From Mycolicibacterium sp. CBMA 247 (lineage in GTDB: Bacteria > Actinomycetota > Actinomycetes > Mycobacteriales > Mycobacteriaceae): a stretch of DNA of 64,000 nt. The notes under the pieces are model-generated. The model did not search any database. It had not been told where the DNA came from and saw nothing but the letters and a program-made list of their open reading frames with translations. The stretch is taken from NCBI RefSeq assembly GCF_009729095.1, contig NZ_VTGX01000001.1, forward strand, positions 496,001 through 560,000, in the 5' to 3' direction. This document shows, piece by piece, positions 25,899 through 36,107 of this stretch (position 1 is its first letter; each line of letters starts with the position of its first letter). Position numbers and translations under genes: made by a program.

Positions 25899-26666
25899 TC
25901 ACTGGGTTCGTACGACCTCGAGCTGGATGAACTCGTCGGCGACGTCGATCATCGAATAGGCGAGGGTCTCTCCACGTGAGGAGTAGTGGGTCTCGTGTAG
26001 CCGGAGGAACGGAGCCCCCTCCTCGAGCGCGAGCCGTGACCCGTCACCCTTCTTGGCCATCGGCACCAGCTTGACCACCGCGTGGTCGATCGACGTCACC
26101 AGGTGCTCCTGACTGAAGAGGAACAACGAGGGATCGATCGTATCGATGGCTTCCGGATCAACGATCGCGTCCTTCGGAATCCAGTCGATGATCACCAGGG
26201 CGAGAGCCTCGTCGGCCCAGTACTCCTTCTCGAGCCGGAGGCACTCGCGAGTGGGCTCAAGGTCGAACGCCCGGGCGATTTCCTCCCCCGCCAACACCCA
26301 TTCGGACGCCAGCTCGACCCGGACCTCGTACCCCCGCTCGGTGAGCAGTCCGTCGAAGCCGATCAACCGCTGGAGCGCGAGCGACGAAGGCCGCACATGC
26401 GGGTTGATGAGCGTCCCGATCGCCCTATGTCTGGTGACGACGCCGTCCCGCTCAAGCCCGAGTAGTGCTGCTCGCACCGTGGTCCTACTGACGTTCAACA
26501 TCTCGGCGAGACGTTCCTCGTTCGGGAGCTTCTCGGTAAATCGGCCATCGAAGATGGCTTGAAGGATCGCCACTCGGGCCTGCCCCGCCAGCAACCGTGT
26601 GTCCAGCTGCCCGAGGAGTGCCCCTCGGGGGCCGCGGAGGTTGTGACGAGAGTCAACGGTTCCCAT
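25899..26666 (-). CDS. GntR-family regulator with UTRA ligand-binding domain
   Basis: Protein of 255 residues from ATG 26666; the frame is open 94 codons further upstream but without family-like sequence. The winged helix is at about residues 35-80 (LPNEERLAEMLNVSRTTVRAAL, DGVVTRHRAIGTLI). The UTRA (HutC-type) effector domain follows, with FDLEPTRECLRLEKEY and a terminal GETLAYSMIDV. HutC-type regulators bind small metabolites related to the pathway they control. It is transcribed the same way as, and just upstream of, the BMP transporter operon, so it probably controls import. An A+T-rich dyad at 26671-26684 overlaps its own promoter region. Confidence 0.9.
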   Translation of the reverse strand: MGTVDSRHNLRGPRGALLGQLDTRLLAGQARVAILQAIFDGRFTEKLPNEERLAEMLNVSRTTVRAALLGLERDGVVTRHRAIGTLINPHVRPSSLALQRLIGFDGLLTERGYEVRVELASEWVLAGEEIARAFDLEPTRECLRLEKEYWADEALALVIIDWIPKDAIVDPEAIDTIDPSLFLFSQEHLVTSIDHAVVKLVPMAKKGDGSRLALEEGAPFLRLHETHYSSRGETLAYSMIDVADEFIQLEVVRTQ

Positions 26667-26991
26667 ATTTGTATAATGTAATACCAACTCCTGCCCGGGG
26701 CTACATACCGCCCGAGATACGGCCAGAGTGAGATGACGAGTCGCGATCGCAGCGAGGGTGCGACGATCGATCTGACCACGTTGAAATCTTGGCCGGCAGC
26801 CCGAAATTCGGGGGCACGCGCCCACAACGGGTGCGACTGGGTCCCGTCCGTCGACGACATCGACGAATTGGCGAACGTCTACGCGCTGGGCGGCTCCGAG
26901 GGCACCGTCGGCGACCTGTTCAGCGAGCACATGCCGCTGCACCCCCACGGCCCCGATGCCCCTGCGGGACTATCCCGCTGACGGCACCGAT
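26667..26991. other. Intergenic region: GntR promoter and a truncated 3' gene fragment
   Basis: 325 bases. The left part is A+T-rich and carries GTATAATGTAATAC (26671-26684), a dyad with GTAT/ATAC arms before the GntR start. The right part, about 26780-26981 on the plus strand, reads with strong codon structure as VDDIDELANVYALGGSEG and LFSEHMPLHPHG to a TGA. It has no start codon context and looks like the 3' end of a lost gene ending 10 bases from the nrdF stop. Confidence 0.5.
26781..26981 (+). pseudogene. 3' fragment of an unidentified gene
   Basis: About 65 codons of good coding character (acidic, alanine/glycine-rich, high G+C in third positions) ending at TGA 26979-26981, convergent with nrdF. 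No start codon with a ribosome-binding site fits, so the 5' part was probably removed when the island or its neighbours rearranged. I do not recognise the family. Confidence 0.35.
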
Positions 26992-27978
<987 letters not shown>

Positions 27979-28029
27979 TCACCAGGTCGTTGCGTTTGCC
28001 GGACGATACCTATGACACTACCCCTGGGG

Positions 28030-29571
28030 TCAGCCACCCGCGGGGACCGCGACATCTTGTGTTTTCGTGTCGCGTCCGGCATGGATGAAATCGAACTCCG
28101 CGGGGTCCAACTTGCGCGTTGCCAGCCAGTACTGCCAGGTCATGCCGCTCCACAGGGTCCGGTTGACGCCATGGGCGTCCATGTACCAACTCCGGCAACC
28201 TCCGGTGTTGAACACCGTGTCGGCCAGATCGCGTTGCAGCTCGGCATTGAACTCCGCCTGGGCGCTGCGACTGGGTGACAGTGCCGCAGCCCCGGCCTTG
28301 TCGACGGCGGCGATCGCCTGACCGACGTAGCGGATCTGCGACTCGATCATAAAGACCACCGAGTTGTGCCCCAGCGCGGTGTTCGGCCCGAGCAGGAAGA
28401 ACAGGTTGGGCATGCCCGCGACCGCGATGCCGCGGTGGGCTGCCATCCCCTCACGGTTCCACCGGTCCACCAGGTCCTCACCGCCGGAGCCCTTGATGTC
28501 GACGTAGGTATAGGAGTCGGTGACGTGGAACCCGGTGGCGAACACCACGACGTCGACCGGATTCTCGACGCCGTCGGCGGTGACGATGCCGGTGGAGGTC
28601 ATTCGGGCGATGGAGTCGGTGATCACCCGGGTCTTGGGGTTGGCGATCCCGCGGTAGTAGCTGTCGGAGTTGAGGATTCGCTTACACCCCGCGCGGTAGC
28701 GCGGGGTGAGCTTGCGGCGCAGCTCGGGGTCCTTGATGCTGCGATTGATGTTGTAGCGCCCCATCCACTCGCCGATCTTGAGCAGCCACGGCTGCTGAGT
28801 CATGGCGAATCCGACACCCTCGTGGATCCAGTAGATGGCGGCGCGCATCGCCGCGCGGGTGCCGGGCACAAAGCTGAACATGCGCCGAATCCCTTGCGGG
28901 AACTTGGTGTTCACCCGGGGCATCACCCACGCCGGGGTGCGCTGGTAGAGGTGCAGCTCCGCGACGTCCTTGACGATCTCGGGCACGATCTGGATGGCGC
29001 TGGCACCGGTGCCGATCACCGCGACGCGCTTACCGAAGAGATCGACGCTGTGGTCCCACTGCGCGGAATGGAAAGCCGCGCCGGCGAATTCCTCACGCCC
29101 CTCGATCTCGGGGATCTGCGGAATGTGCAGGCCGCCTGCCCCCGAGACGAGGAACTGGGCGATGAACTCCTGGCCGGTGTCGCTGAACACGTGCCAGCGC
29201 AGCTCCTGGTCGTCCCAGTGCGCGCGGTCCACGTGAGTGTTGAACCGGGTGTAACGGTGCAGCCCGTACTTGGCGGCCACGCCCAGCAGGTAATCCTGAA
29301 TTTCGGGCTGGAACGACCACATGTGGCTCCAGTCCGCCTTCGGTTCGAAGGAGAACGAGTACATGTGTGAGGGGATGTCGCAAGCGCAGCCCGGGTAGGT
29401 GTTGTCGCGCCAGGTCCCCCCGAACTCGTCGGACTTCTCCAGGATGAGGAAATCGACGCCGCGGCGCTGCAGCTCGATCCCCATCCCCATACCCGAGAAC
29501 CCGCTGCCGATGATCAAGGCCCGGGTGTGGATTGGTTGCTGGCCCTGCTGCGAGGGGTGGGCAGCCGTCAT
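28030..29571 (-). CDS. Flavin-containing (Baeyer-Villiger type) monooxygenase
   Basis: Protein of 513 residues. It has an N-terminal FAD Rossmann motif GSGFSGMGMGIEL (about residue 22), the BVMO-like fingerprint FAGAAFHSAQWDHS (about residue 166) and a second Rossmann motif for NADPH, VAVIGTGASAIQI. Such enzymes insert oxygen next to ketones or oxidise heteroatoms, and mycobacterial relatives include EthA. It is the counterpart of Rv3049c by position between nrdF and the TetR gene, and it starts 81 bases after the TetR stop, so the regulator is a likely controller. Confidence 0.92.
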   Translation of the reverse strand: MTAAHPSQQGQQPIHTRALIIGSGFSGMGMGIELQRRGVDFLILEKSDEFGGTWRDNTYPGCACDIPSHMYSFSFEPKADWSHMWSFQPEIQDYLLGVAAKYGLHRYTRFNTHVDRAHWDDQELRWHVFSDTGQEFIAQFLVSGAGGLHIPQIPEIEGREEFAGAAFHSAQWDHSVDLFGKRVAVIGTGASAIQIVPEIVKDVAELHLYQRTPAWVMPRVNTKFPQGIRRMFSFVPGTRAAMRAAIYWIHEGVGFAMTQQPWLLKIGEWMGRYNINRSIKDPELRRKLTPRYRAGCKRILNSDSYYRGIANPKTRVITDSIARMTSTGIVTADGVENPVDVVVFATGFHVTDSYTYVDIKGSGGEDLVDRWNREGMAAHRGIAVAGMPNLFFLLGPNTALGHNSVVFMIESQIRYVGQAIAAVDKAGAAALSPSRSAQAEFNAELQRDLADTVFNTGGCRSWYMDAHGVNRTLWSGMTWQYWLATRKLDPAEFDFIHAGRDTKTQDVAVPAGG

Positions 29572-29652
29572 AGTCTCAGGTCCTTTTCTGGGAACGGCGG
29601 TACCGGATATTTCCCAGTCTGCGGACCCGGGGAGCGACTGTCAACGAGACGG

Positions 29653-30393
29653 TCAGCTGGCGTGCTGGCGACGCTGCACACCCTCGTGAAGCGTCAGATC
29701 CGGGTCGATCCAGATACCGAGCAGTTCACAGGTGCCGTTGATGGAGCCGACCATGATGGTGGTCAGGTGGTTGACGAACTCCTCGGCCGGCATCCGGCGC
29801 GGGCTGTCCTCCTCGGTGCCCAGCCACCAGTCCGTGGCCGACGCGCACGCCCCGAACGTCGCGAACGCCGCCAACTCGATCGCGGCCCCATCAAGTTCCA
29901 TCTCGCGCAGCTCATTCGAGAACATGTCGGCCATCGCCAGCGTGATCCCGCGGCCTTCGTTGAGCGCTCGCATGGTCGATTCGCTCTGTTCGGCGAACCG
30001 GCCCTGGATCAGGAACCGCAACACATTGGGGTGTTCGTCGACCAGGAGCACGTACTGCTCGACGCTGCGCCGGATGACTTCCCGGGCCGGGTCGGCGGCG
30101 AGGTTGATCACCGGGAAGATCGCCGACCACAGCATGTCGCGCAGACGCTCGCCGATCGCCTGGAACAAGTCCGACTTGTCGGCGAAATGGCGGTAGATCT
30201 TGGGCTTGGCGGTGCCGGCCTCTTCGGCGATCTCCCGCAGGCTGACCTCGGGGCCCAGCCGGTCGATCGCCCGGAACGAGGCGTCCACGATCTCCGAGCG
30301 CACCTTCTTCCGGTGCTCACGCCAACGCTCGCTACGGGCATCAACCTTGACACCCGGACCATCGCTGGAATGTGATCTCGACACTCGCCTCAC
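29653..30393 (-). CDS. TetR-family transcriptional regulator
   Basis: Protein of up to 246 residues; the first about 20 residues may not be translated. The N-terminal helix-turn-helix is clear (VSLREIAEEAGTAKPKIYRHFADKSDLF, about residues 58-85). The C-terminal ligand domain is helical with SVEQYVLLVDEHPNVLRFL. It corresponds by position to Rv3050c, which in M. tuberculosis directly precedes nrdE. Here the next gene is an unrelated reductase, so this point is where the accessory block of 30.5-41.2 kb begins. Confidence 0.9.
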   Translation of the reverse strand: MRRVSRSHSSDGPGVKVDARSERWREHRKKVRSEIVDASFRAIDRLGPEVSLREIAEEAGTAKPKIYRHFADKSDLFQAIGERLRDMLWSAIFPVINLAADPAREVIRRSVEQYVLLVDEHPNVLRFLIQGRFAEQSESTMRALNEGRGITLAMADMFSNELREMELDGAAIELAAFATFGACASATDWWLGTEEDSPRRMPAEEFVNHLTTIMVGSINGTCELLGIWIDPDLTLHEGVQRRQHAS

Positions 30394-30543
30394 GCGATTA
30401 CTGTACCCGCCCTGACAGCGCTGACCTGCCCAGACCGCCGGTCAACACGCGGTTTTGCCGTCTGACCGGGCGTTCGCCCGTCCAGCTGACGACACGTTGC
30501 TTCGGTACTATCGCATCGTCAGTCAACCTACGAGACGAGGCTC

Positions 30544-31722
30544 ATGACGCAGCGATACGACCTGGTCATTGCCGGCGGAGGCCCATCCGGGTCGGCCGCG
30601 GCGTGGCAGGCCGCTCAGACCGGCGCCAAGGTGATGGTCCTGGACAAGGCGGAGTTTCCCCGCGACAAACCATGTGGCGACGGACTGACTGCCCGCGCGG
30701 TGAGCTATCTGCAGAAAATGGGCCTGACCGACGAGGTCGCCAAGTTCCATCGGGTCAACAAGGTGACCGTCTTCAGCCCCAGCGAGTGGGAGCTGTCGTT
30801 TCCGCGTCGTCCCGGGATGCCCGATCATGGCCACACCGTGAGTCGCACCGAACTGGACACGCTGCTGCTCAAGCACGCCGAGTCGGCAGGTGCCGAGGTG
30901 CGCCAGGGCGCCGAGGTCTCCGGACCCGAGTTCGACGCCAATGGCCGCGTTGTCGGTGTGGTGCTCAAGAGCGGTGAAAAGGTGCACGGCGACGCGGTGA
31001 TCGCGGCCGACGGCGCCTACTCCCCCATCAAGCGGGCCCTGAAAATCGACTCGGAGTACAACGGCTACTCAGCCATCGCGATCCGGTCCGAGATGCACGC
31101 CAACCGTCCGGACTCCGACAGCCTCGACATCTATCTCAAGCTGTTGTTCCAGGGCGATCAGCTGCCCGGGTACGGCTGGGTGTTCCCGATGGGCGGGGGC
31201 CGGTTCAACATCGGGCTGGGCTACGTCAACAGCTACAAGAACTGGCAGTCGATCAACGCCACGCAGTTCCTCGGCGACTTCCTGCGGACCCTGCCCGCCG
31301 AATGGGAACTGCCGCCGATCGAGGAACTCAAGAAGAACAAGAGCGTGCGAGCCTGGCGATTGCCGATGGGCTTCACCGCCTGGCCGCCGTGGCGTCCGGG
31401 TGTTCTGTTCGCCGGGGACTCGCTGGGCGCCGGCAAGCCGGTGTCTGGTGCGGGCATCTCCAAGGCACTGGAATCCGGTCTGACTGCGGGCGAATGTGCG
31501 ATTGCCGCGCTCACCAACGGCGGGCCCGACGACTTCACCAATTACGAACAGCGGATGCGGGCCGCCTGGGGTCGTGAATACCGCCGTGGCCGGTTCTTCA
31601 ACAAGCTGGCCGGGATTCCCGCGGTCGCGGGTGCGGGACTGAAGGCATTGGACAACCACACGTTCCGCGACATGTTGCTCAAGTCGCTGTACAAGAAGGC
31701 ACAGAGCCCGCAGCACACGTAG
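30544..31722 (+). CDS. Geranylgeranyl reductase family flavoprotein (MenJ-like)
   Basis: Protein of 392 residues. It has a Rossmann FAD motif VIAGGGPSGSAAAWQA at the start, the DKPCGDGLT segment, the family motif LPGYGWVFPMGGG near residue 206 (PxxYxWxFP type) and the GD motif FAGDSLGAGKPVSGAGI near residue 295. Family members saturate double bonds of isoprenoid chains, such as MenJ (Rv0561c) on the beta-isoprene unit of menaquinone. It is transcribed divergently from the TetR gene with 150 bases between. Whether it is the main cellular MenJ or an extra copy cannot be decided here. Confidence 0.9.
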   Translation: MTQRYDLVIAGGGPSGSAAAWQAAQTGAKVMVLDKAEFPRDKPCGDGLTARAVSYLQKMGLTDEVAKFHRVNKVTVFSPSEWELSFPRRPGMPDHGHTVSRTELDTLLLKHAESAGAEVRQGAEVSGPEFDANGRVVGVVLKSGEKVHGDAVIAADGAYSPIKRALKIDSEYNGYSAIAIRSEMHANRPDSDSLDIYLKLLFQGDQLPGYGWVFPMGGGRFNIGLGYVNSYKNWQSINATQFLGDFLRTLPAEWELPPIEELKKNKSVRAWRLPMGFTAWPPWRPGVLFAGDSLGAGKPVSGAGISKALESGLTAGECAIAALTNGGPDDFTNYEQRMRAAWGREYRRGRFFNKLAGIPAVAGAGLKALDNHTFRDMLLKSLYKKAQSPQHT

Positions 31723-31878
31723 CGCGTAGCGCTCGCCCCTGCGCGGAGCTGTTGACGAGTTCGCCTGCGACCCAACGCAACGACGTTCTCGGGTGTATTG
31801 GCACCAATTACGGTACTTCGCATACACGCTCGGCATCGGGCAGGAATCCGGCCACCCCTCGCTGCATATGATCATGAG

Positions 31879-34116
31879 GTGAGCCGTCGACTGTCCGGTG
31901 TGTTGGCCTTCGTGACATTGCTGGCAGTGGTGGTCGGCACCGCATGGGAGCAGCAACCGCGCGGACACCGCGATGCCTCCGCGCCCACGGGGATGTTCAG
32001 CGCCGAGCGCGCGCTCGATACAGTCAAAGCGATCGCGTCGCGGCCACATCCGGTCGGTAGCGCCGAACACGACCGGGTGCGTGAGCACCTAGCCGACCAA
32101 TTGCGAAATCTGGGTTTGGACACCGAGATCCGCTACGGCGTCGGCCGATACCCCGCACAGCTGGAACGCGACGTGGTCGGTATGGCGCGCGTGGGGAATA
32201 TAGTCGCCCACCGGCCCGGCCGCGACTCCACCGGCACCGTTTACCTAATGGCGCATTATGATTCAGTGCCGTCGGGCCCCGGCGCGAACGACGACGGCGT
32301 CGGAGTCGCCACCATCATGGAGGCCGTGCGCGCGCTGCATGCGAGCGCGACGATACTGCGCAATGACCTGGCAGTTGTGCTGACGGATGCAGAGGAACTC
32401 GGCCTACTGGGCGCCGAGGCGTTCATGGCATCGGGCGGCGCCGATCCGCGCGGCGGAGTGGTCGTCAACCATGAGGCCCGTGGCGCCGGCGGTCCGCCGC
32501 TGATGTGGCGGACAAGCCGGCCGAGCAGCACGTTGATCAGCGCGGTAGGCGCTGCCCCGCACCCGAATACCGACTCGCTGTCGACCTCCCTGGCCGGCGA
32601 GCAGACCAGCAGCAATACCGATTTCGCCGCCCTCGACCCCGGCGGTCTGCGAGTGCTCGATTGGGCATTCGTCGGCCGGAATGCCTACTACCACAATCCG
32701 TTCGACGATCCCGACCATGTCAACCTCGCCACCGTGCAGCAGTTCGGTGACAATACCGTCGCGCTGGCCCGCGATTTCGGTCAGCGCGACCTCGGCACAT
32801 CCGCGGAGGAGAACAGCGCGTACTTCCAGCTGCCGTTCGGGGTGCTGGTGGTGCTGCCGCTCTGGGTGATCATCGCGCTCGCGGTCACGACGGTGCTCGT
32901 TGTCGGCTGGGTGATGTGGCGGATGCGGCGCAGCGGCGAGGCGAGCATTGTCCGCTCGCTCGGTTCGGCTGCGACCGCAGTGCTTTCGATACCGGTCGCG
33001 ATGGCCGCTGTCTACGGACTGTGGGAAGCGATCATCGCGATCCGGCCGCAGTACCGCGCGTTGTTCGTCGATCCGTACCGGCCGGAGTTCTACTACGCAG
33101 CCGTACTCGTCTTGTGCATGGCCGTACTCGCCGCGTGGTATGCGCTGTCTCGGCGGTGGTTCGGAGCGTCTGCAACCGTCGCGGGGTTGCTGTGTGGTGT
33201 GGCGGTGATCGGCGCGGGATCGACGGCCATTGCGCCGGCGGCCGCGGTCGTGGTGGTCATACCCGCCTTCGCTGCGGCGCTGGGCGTTTCGCTCACCTTC
33301 GTGGTACCAGATCCGTGGCGGCTGCCCGTGCTCACGATCTTGCTGGTTCCGGGTGCGGTAGTGCTGGGCACGATGGCATTCGCGGGACTGCAGGCGGGAA
33401 TCTCCGGCGCACCGTACCTCGCGGCGCCGGCGGTGATGGTGCTCGGTGTGCTGTTGGTACTGACGCTCACACACGCGTGGCCGAGCCGCCGTACCGCGAT
33501 CGTTCCGTCGGCGGCGCTCGTTCTCACCGCGGTGCTGGCGGCCGCGGGTCTGGCTGTCGACCGCTTCGATGATCGGCACCCGTTGATGTCCCAGCTGTCC
33601 TACGCGCTCGACGCCGACCATGATGAGGCACAGTGGGTTTCGCGACAACGGCCCGATCATTGGACGCGACGGTTCGTCGAGCCGAGCCCGCCACGGGCAC
33701 AGTTCGCCGGATTATGGCCCGACGCGGTCGCCAGCGGCTCCGCTCCGGTGCGCGCACTGTCCGCACCGAGTGCCGAGATCCTTTTCGACATCACCGATTC
33801 CGGCCGTCGCACCGTCGGACTGCAATTGCGCTCAACCCGCGGGGCGAACTCCATCGCCCTGCGATACGACAGCCCGCCACAGGCGTTGCGTGTCTCCGGA
33901 CGCGACATCACACCGGTGCCGCGGCAGGGTTTTCAGTTCTCGGCCGTTCCTGCCGAAGGTATCGAGGTGCAGCTCACCGTACCGGCTGGGCCACTCGAAG
34001 TTCGGGTCATCGACTACAGCTGGCTCCCGGACTCGCATCTGGCCGACCCGCCGGCGGATATCTTCTACCGCCAGGACAGCACGGTCGCGGTGCTCGCGAC
34101 CGTCACTGAGCCCTGA
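31879..34116 (+). CDS. M28-family membrane-bound metallopeptidase
   Basis: Protein of 745 residues from GTG 31879, giving a signal-anchor RRLSGVLAFVTLLAVVVG. An extracytoplasmic zinc aminopeptidase domain follows, with MAHYDSVPSG, GANDDGVGVA, LTDAEELGLLGAEAF and NHEARGAG, i.e. the His, Asp, Glu-Glu and further ligands of M28 peptidases. From about residue 315 on there are about eight membrane helices, then a C-terminal exported domain with mostly beta character. The layout resembles large eukaryotic-like ER/vacuolar M28 proteases (Pff1 type) found in actinobacteria. It would cut peptides at the outer face of the membrane. Confidence 0.88.
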   Translation: MSRRLSGVLAFVTLLAVVVGTAWEQQPRGHRDASAPTGMFSAERALDTVKAIASRPHPVGSAEHDRVREHLADQLRNLGLDTEIRYGVGRYPAQLERDVVGMARVGNIVAHRPGRDSTGTVYLMAHYDSVPSGPGANDDGVGVATIMEAVRALHASATILRNDLAVVLTDAEELGLLGAEAFMASGGADPRGGVVVNHEARGAGGPPLMWRTSRPSSTLISAVGAAPHPNTDSLSTSLAGEQTSSNTDFAALDPGGLRVLDWAFVGRNAYYHNPFDDPDHVNLATVQQFGDNTVALARDFGQRDLGTSAEENSAYFQLPFGVLVVLPLWVIIALAVTTVLVVGWVMWRMRRSGEASIVRSLGSAATAVLSIPVAMAAVYGLWEAIIAIRPQYRALFVDPYRPEFYYAAVLVLCMAVLAAWYALSRRWFGASATVAGLLCGVAVIGAGSTAIAPAAAVVVVIPAFAAALGVSLTFVVPDPWRLPVLTILLVPGAVVLGTMAFAGLQAGISGAPYLAAPAVMVLGVLLVLTLTHAWPSRRTAIVPSAALVLTAVLAAAGLAVDRFDDRHPLMSQLSYALDADHDEAQWVSRQRPDHWTRRFVEPSPPRAQFAGLWPDAVASGSAPVRALSAPSAEILFDITDSGRRTVGLQLRSTRGANSIALRYDSPPQALRVSGRDITPVPRQGFQFSAVPAEGIEVQLTVPAGPLEVRVIDYSWLPDSHLADPPADIFYRQDSTVAVLATVTEP

Positions 34117-34603
34117 AGCCAGAGAGCACCACCGGCACGTACACCTTCGTCCGCAACTGCTCGTCGGGCACAGTGCAGGGCTGATCGAGGTACACGTTGA
34201 AGTGATGCGTCGACGGATCGTCGGGCGTGCGCGACAACGTGAGCCCGCGCTCGGAGACGTAGGCGCCGATCAGCTCGTGGGCACGTGGGATCGCCTCGTG
34301 GAACGGGCCGACGACGGTGGCCACTACGGCGCGCCGCTCCCCGGTGGTGAGCACCGCGAGCGGCGCCGAGGCCGTGGTGCCGTTGGCGACTTCCACGAAC
34401 ACGGACTCGTCAACGTCGGACTCGCGGAACTCATCGTCGTGCTCGATGGTGCCGCCCGGGCCTCCAGAGACGATGCCTTGCTCCTGCAGTGCGGGAAACA
34501 GCCGCTCCCACAGCTGTCTCTCGGCGGCGTAGTTGTCGATCGTGTCCCTGAGATACACGACAGTCCGCGCGGGGATCATCTCTTCGGTGACCGTGTCGGT
34601 CAT
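34103..34603 (-). CDS. GyrI-like/effector-binding domain protein
   Basis: Protein of 166 residues from ATG 34603 with GGAG just upstream. It contains MIPARTVVYLRDTIDNY near the start, a mid-part GPGGTIEHDD and the strand-rich end VATVVGPFHEAIPRAHELIGAYV, a pattern of SRPBCC/GyrI-like (AraC effector-binding) domains, which bind small cationic ligands. It lies 28 bases downstream of the MocR gene on the same strand and overlaps the M28 gene end by 14 bases. A role as a partner of the MocR regulator is possible; function unproven. Confidence 0.65.
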   Translation of the reverse strand: MTDTVTEEMIPARTVVYLRDTIDNYAAERQLWERLFPALQEQGIVSGGPGGTIEHDDEFRESDVDESVFVEVANGTTASAPLAVLTTGERRAVVATVVGPFHEAIPRAHELIGAYVSERGLTLSRTPDDPSTHHFNVYLDQPCTVPDEQLRTKVYVPVVLSGFRAQ

Positions 34604-34631
34604 GGTGGACTCCTTCTCGGATAACGCCGGA

Positions 34632-36020
34632 TCATTCGCCCAGACGGATGTGGTCAGCGAGTCGCCTGACGCCTTCTGCGATCTGGGCAACGCTTGCGGC
34701 CCCGTAGGAGAAGCGCAGGAACGGGGCAGGCGGCTCATCCACGTAGAAGTGTCGCCCGTCGCCGACGAGCACCCCAGCCGTGTAGGCGGCGGCGCACACC
34801 TCTCGCGTATCGGTGCCCAGTGCCAGTCGCGCCCAGAGGTGGAGCCCACCGTGCGGGGTGCGGAGAATGCGGGCCCCGGGCAGGGTGGTCTGGATCGTGG
34901 TGACGAGTGCGTCACGCCGGTTGCCGAGTTCACTGCGGAGACGTTTCAGGTGCCGCGGCCACACGCTCGAAGTCAGCAAGCTCAGGGCGATCTCCTGCAC
35001 GACTGGCGCGACGCAGAGGTCGTCGGCGGTACGGGATGCCCGGAGCCGGGCACCAGCCGGACCGCGAGCGATGATCGCACCGAGTCTGAGCCCAGGCGAG
35101 GCCGGTTTCGAGAGGGTGAGGATCGACACGACGTGTCCGTGCGGATCCTCGGTGAAGAGCGGGGCTGGGGCCTGTCCGTCGATGCCGAGGTGCCGCGCCC
35201 AGTCGTCCTCGATGATGAACGCCCCGTGCCGAACGGCGAGTGCGAGCACCTGCTTTCGGCGCTCGGCACTTAGCACCGCGCCGGTGGGGTTGGCGTAGCT
35301 CGGCTGGAGGTAGATGACCCGCGCTCGGGTGCGCTCGAGTTCGTCGGCAAGGCGTTCCACCAGAATGCCATCGGCGTCCGTGGGCACGGAGGCGAGGTCG
35401 AGGCCCGCGCTCTGCGCGGCGAGGATCGCGCCCGGGTAGCTGGGGCTCTCGGTGATGACCGTCGATCCTGGTTCGGCGAGGGTTCGCATTGCGAAGACCA
35501 GACCCTGCTGCCCGCCGGAAACTACGAGCACGTCGCTCGGCTCTGCGCGGTAGTCAGCGGCGAGAACCCGCCTGAGTTCCGGTGATCCGGCTGGGGGTGT
35601 CATCATCCAGGCACGGTTGCTCTTCGCGGCCCGTGATCCGATGCGGTGCAGTTCTTCGGTCGGCAGAAGCTCGGGCGCGAGGTATCCCCAGGAAAGTGGA
35701 ATGTGCTCCGGGGTGCCATAGCCTCCGAGTCGAGACGCCCGGTCGACGTCCACCCTGACGCGGCCGAGAGCCTGAGACTGCCACGAGAAATCCGGCTCGG
35801 GAAGGCGTTCGCGGCTCGCCACGAACGTCCCACGCCCGGGCTCCGCCCGCACCAACCCCAACGCGCTCAATTCCGAGAGCGCGGCCGAAATGGTGGCCGC
35901 GCTCGCGTGGAACTGCGCGGAGAGTTCCCGCACGCCCGGGAGCTTCTCGCCGAGGTGCATCGTCGTGATCCACTGCTGGAGCTGCATGGCAATTTCCGAC
36001 GACCTGTTATCGTTGGACAT
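34632..36020 (-). CDS. MocR-type GntR regulator with aminotransferase-like domain
   Basis: Protein of 462 residues from ATG 36020. The frame is open a further 480 codons upstream antisense to BenE, which is not believable. The winged helix is at residues about 10-70 (LPGVRELSAQFHASAATISAAL, RAEPGRGTFVASRE). A fold-type I aminotransferase-like domain follows, with YLQPSYANPTGAVL and SILTLSKPASPGLRLGAI. The lysine after LSK is the likely pyridoxal phosphate attachment residue. MocR regulators usually control a neighbouring transporter or vitamin-B6-related gene; here it is divergent from benE. CGTTAC direct repeats lie in the intergenic region. Confidence 0.9.
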   Translation of the reverse strand: MSNDNRSSEIAMQLQQWITTMHLGEKLPGVRELSAQFHASAATISAALSELSALGLVRAEPGRGTFVASRERLPEPDFSWQSQALGRVRVDVDRASRLGGYGTPEHIPLSWGYLAPELLPTEELHRIGSRAAKSNRAWMMTPPAGSPELRRVLAADYRAEPSDVLVVSGGQQGLVFAMRTLAEPGSTVITESPSYPGAILAAQSAGLDLASVPTDADGILVERLADELERTRARVIYLQPSYANPTGAVLSAERRKQVLALAVRHGAFIIEDDWARHLGIDGQAPAPLFTEDPHGHVVSILTLSKPASPGLRLGAIIARGPAGARLRASRTADDLCVAPVVQEIALSLLTSSVWPRHLKRLRSELGNRRDALVTTIQTTLPGARILRTPHGGLHLWARLALGTDTREVCAAAYTAGVLVGDGRHFYVDEPPAPFLRFSYGAASVAQIAEGVRRLADHIRLGE

Positions 36021-36107
36021 GAAGCTAGTAGATAACGTTACTCTCGTTTCTGCAAGTCCGTTACCCTTCCTGTTGGGTACAGAACCGGCTCTCCCGGTCA
36101 CACAGCC
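36021..36107. promoter_or_regulatory. Divergent MocR/BenE promoter region with CGTTAC repeats
   Basis: 87 bases between divergent starts. It holds two direct copies of CGTTAC (within AGATAACGTTACTCTCG and TCCGTTACCC), the first inside a TAACGTTA palindrome. MocR regulators typically bind direct repeats beside their own gene, so these are candidate sites. Confidence 0.45.

Noticed and set aside
32404..33660. 418-codon minus-strand frame inside the M28 peptidase gene
   Set aside because: Arg/His/Gln-rich shadow frame typical of high-G+C DNA.
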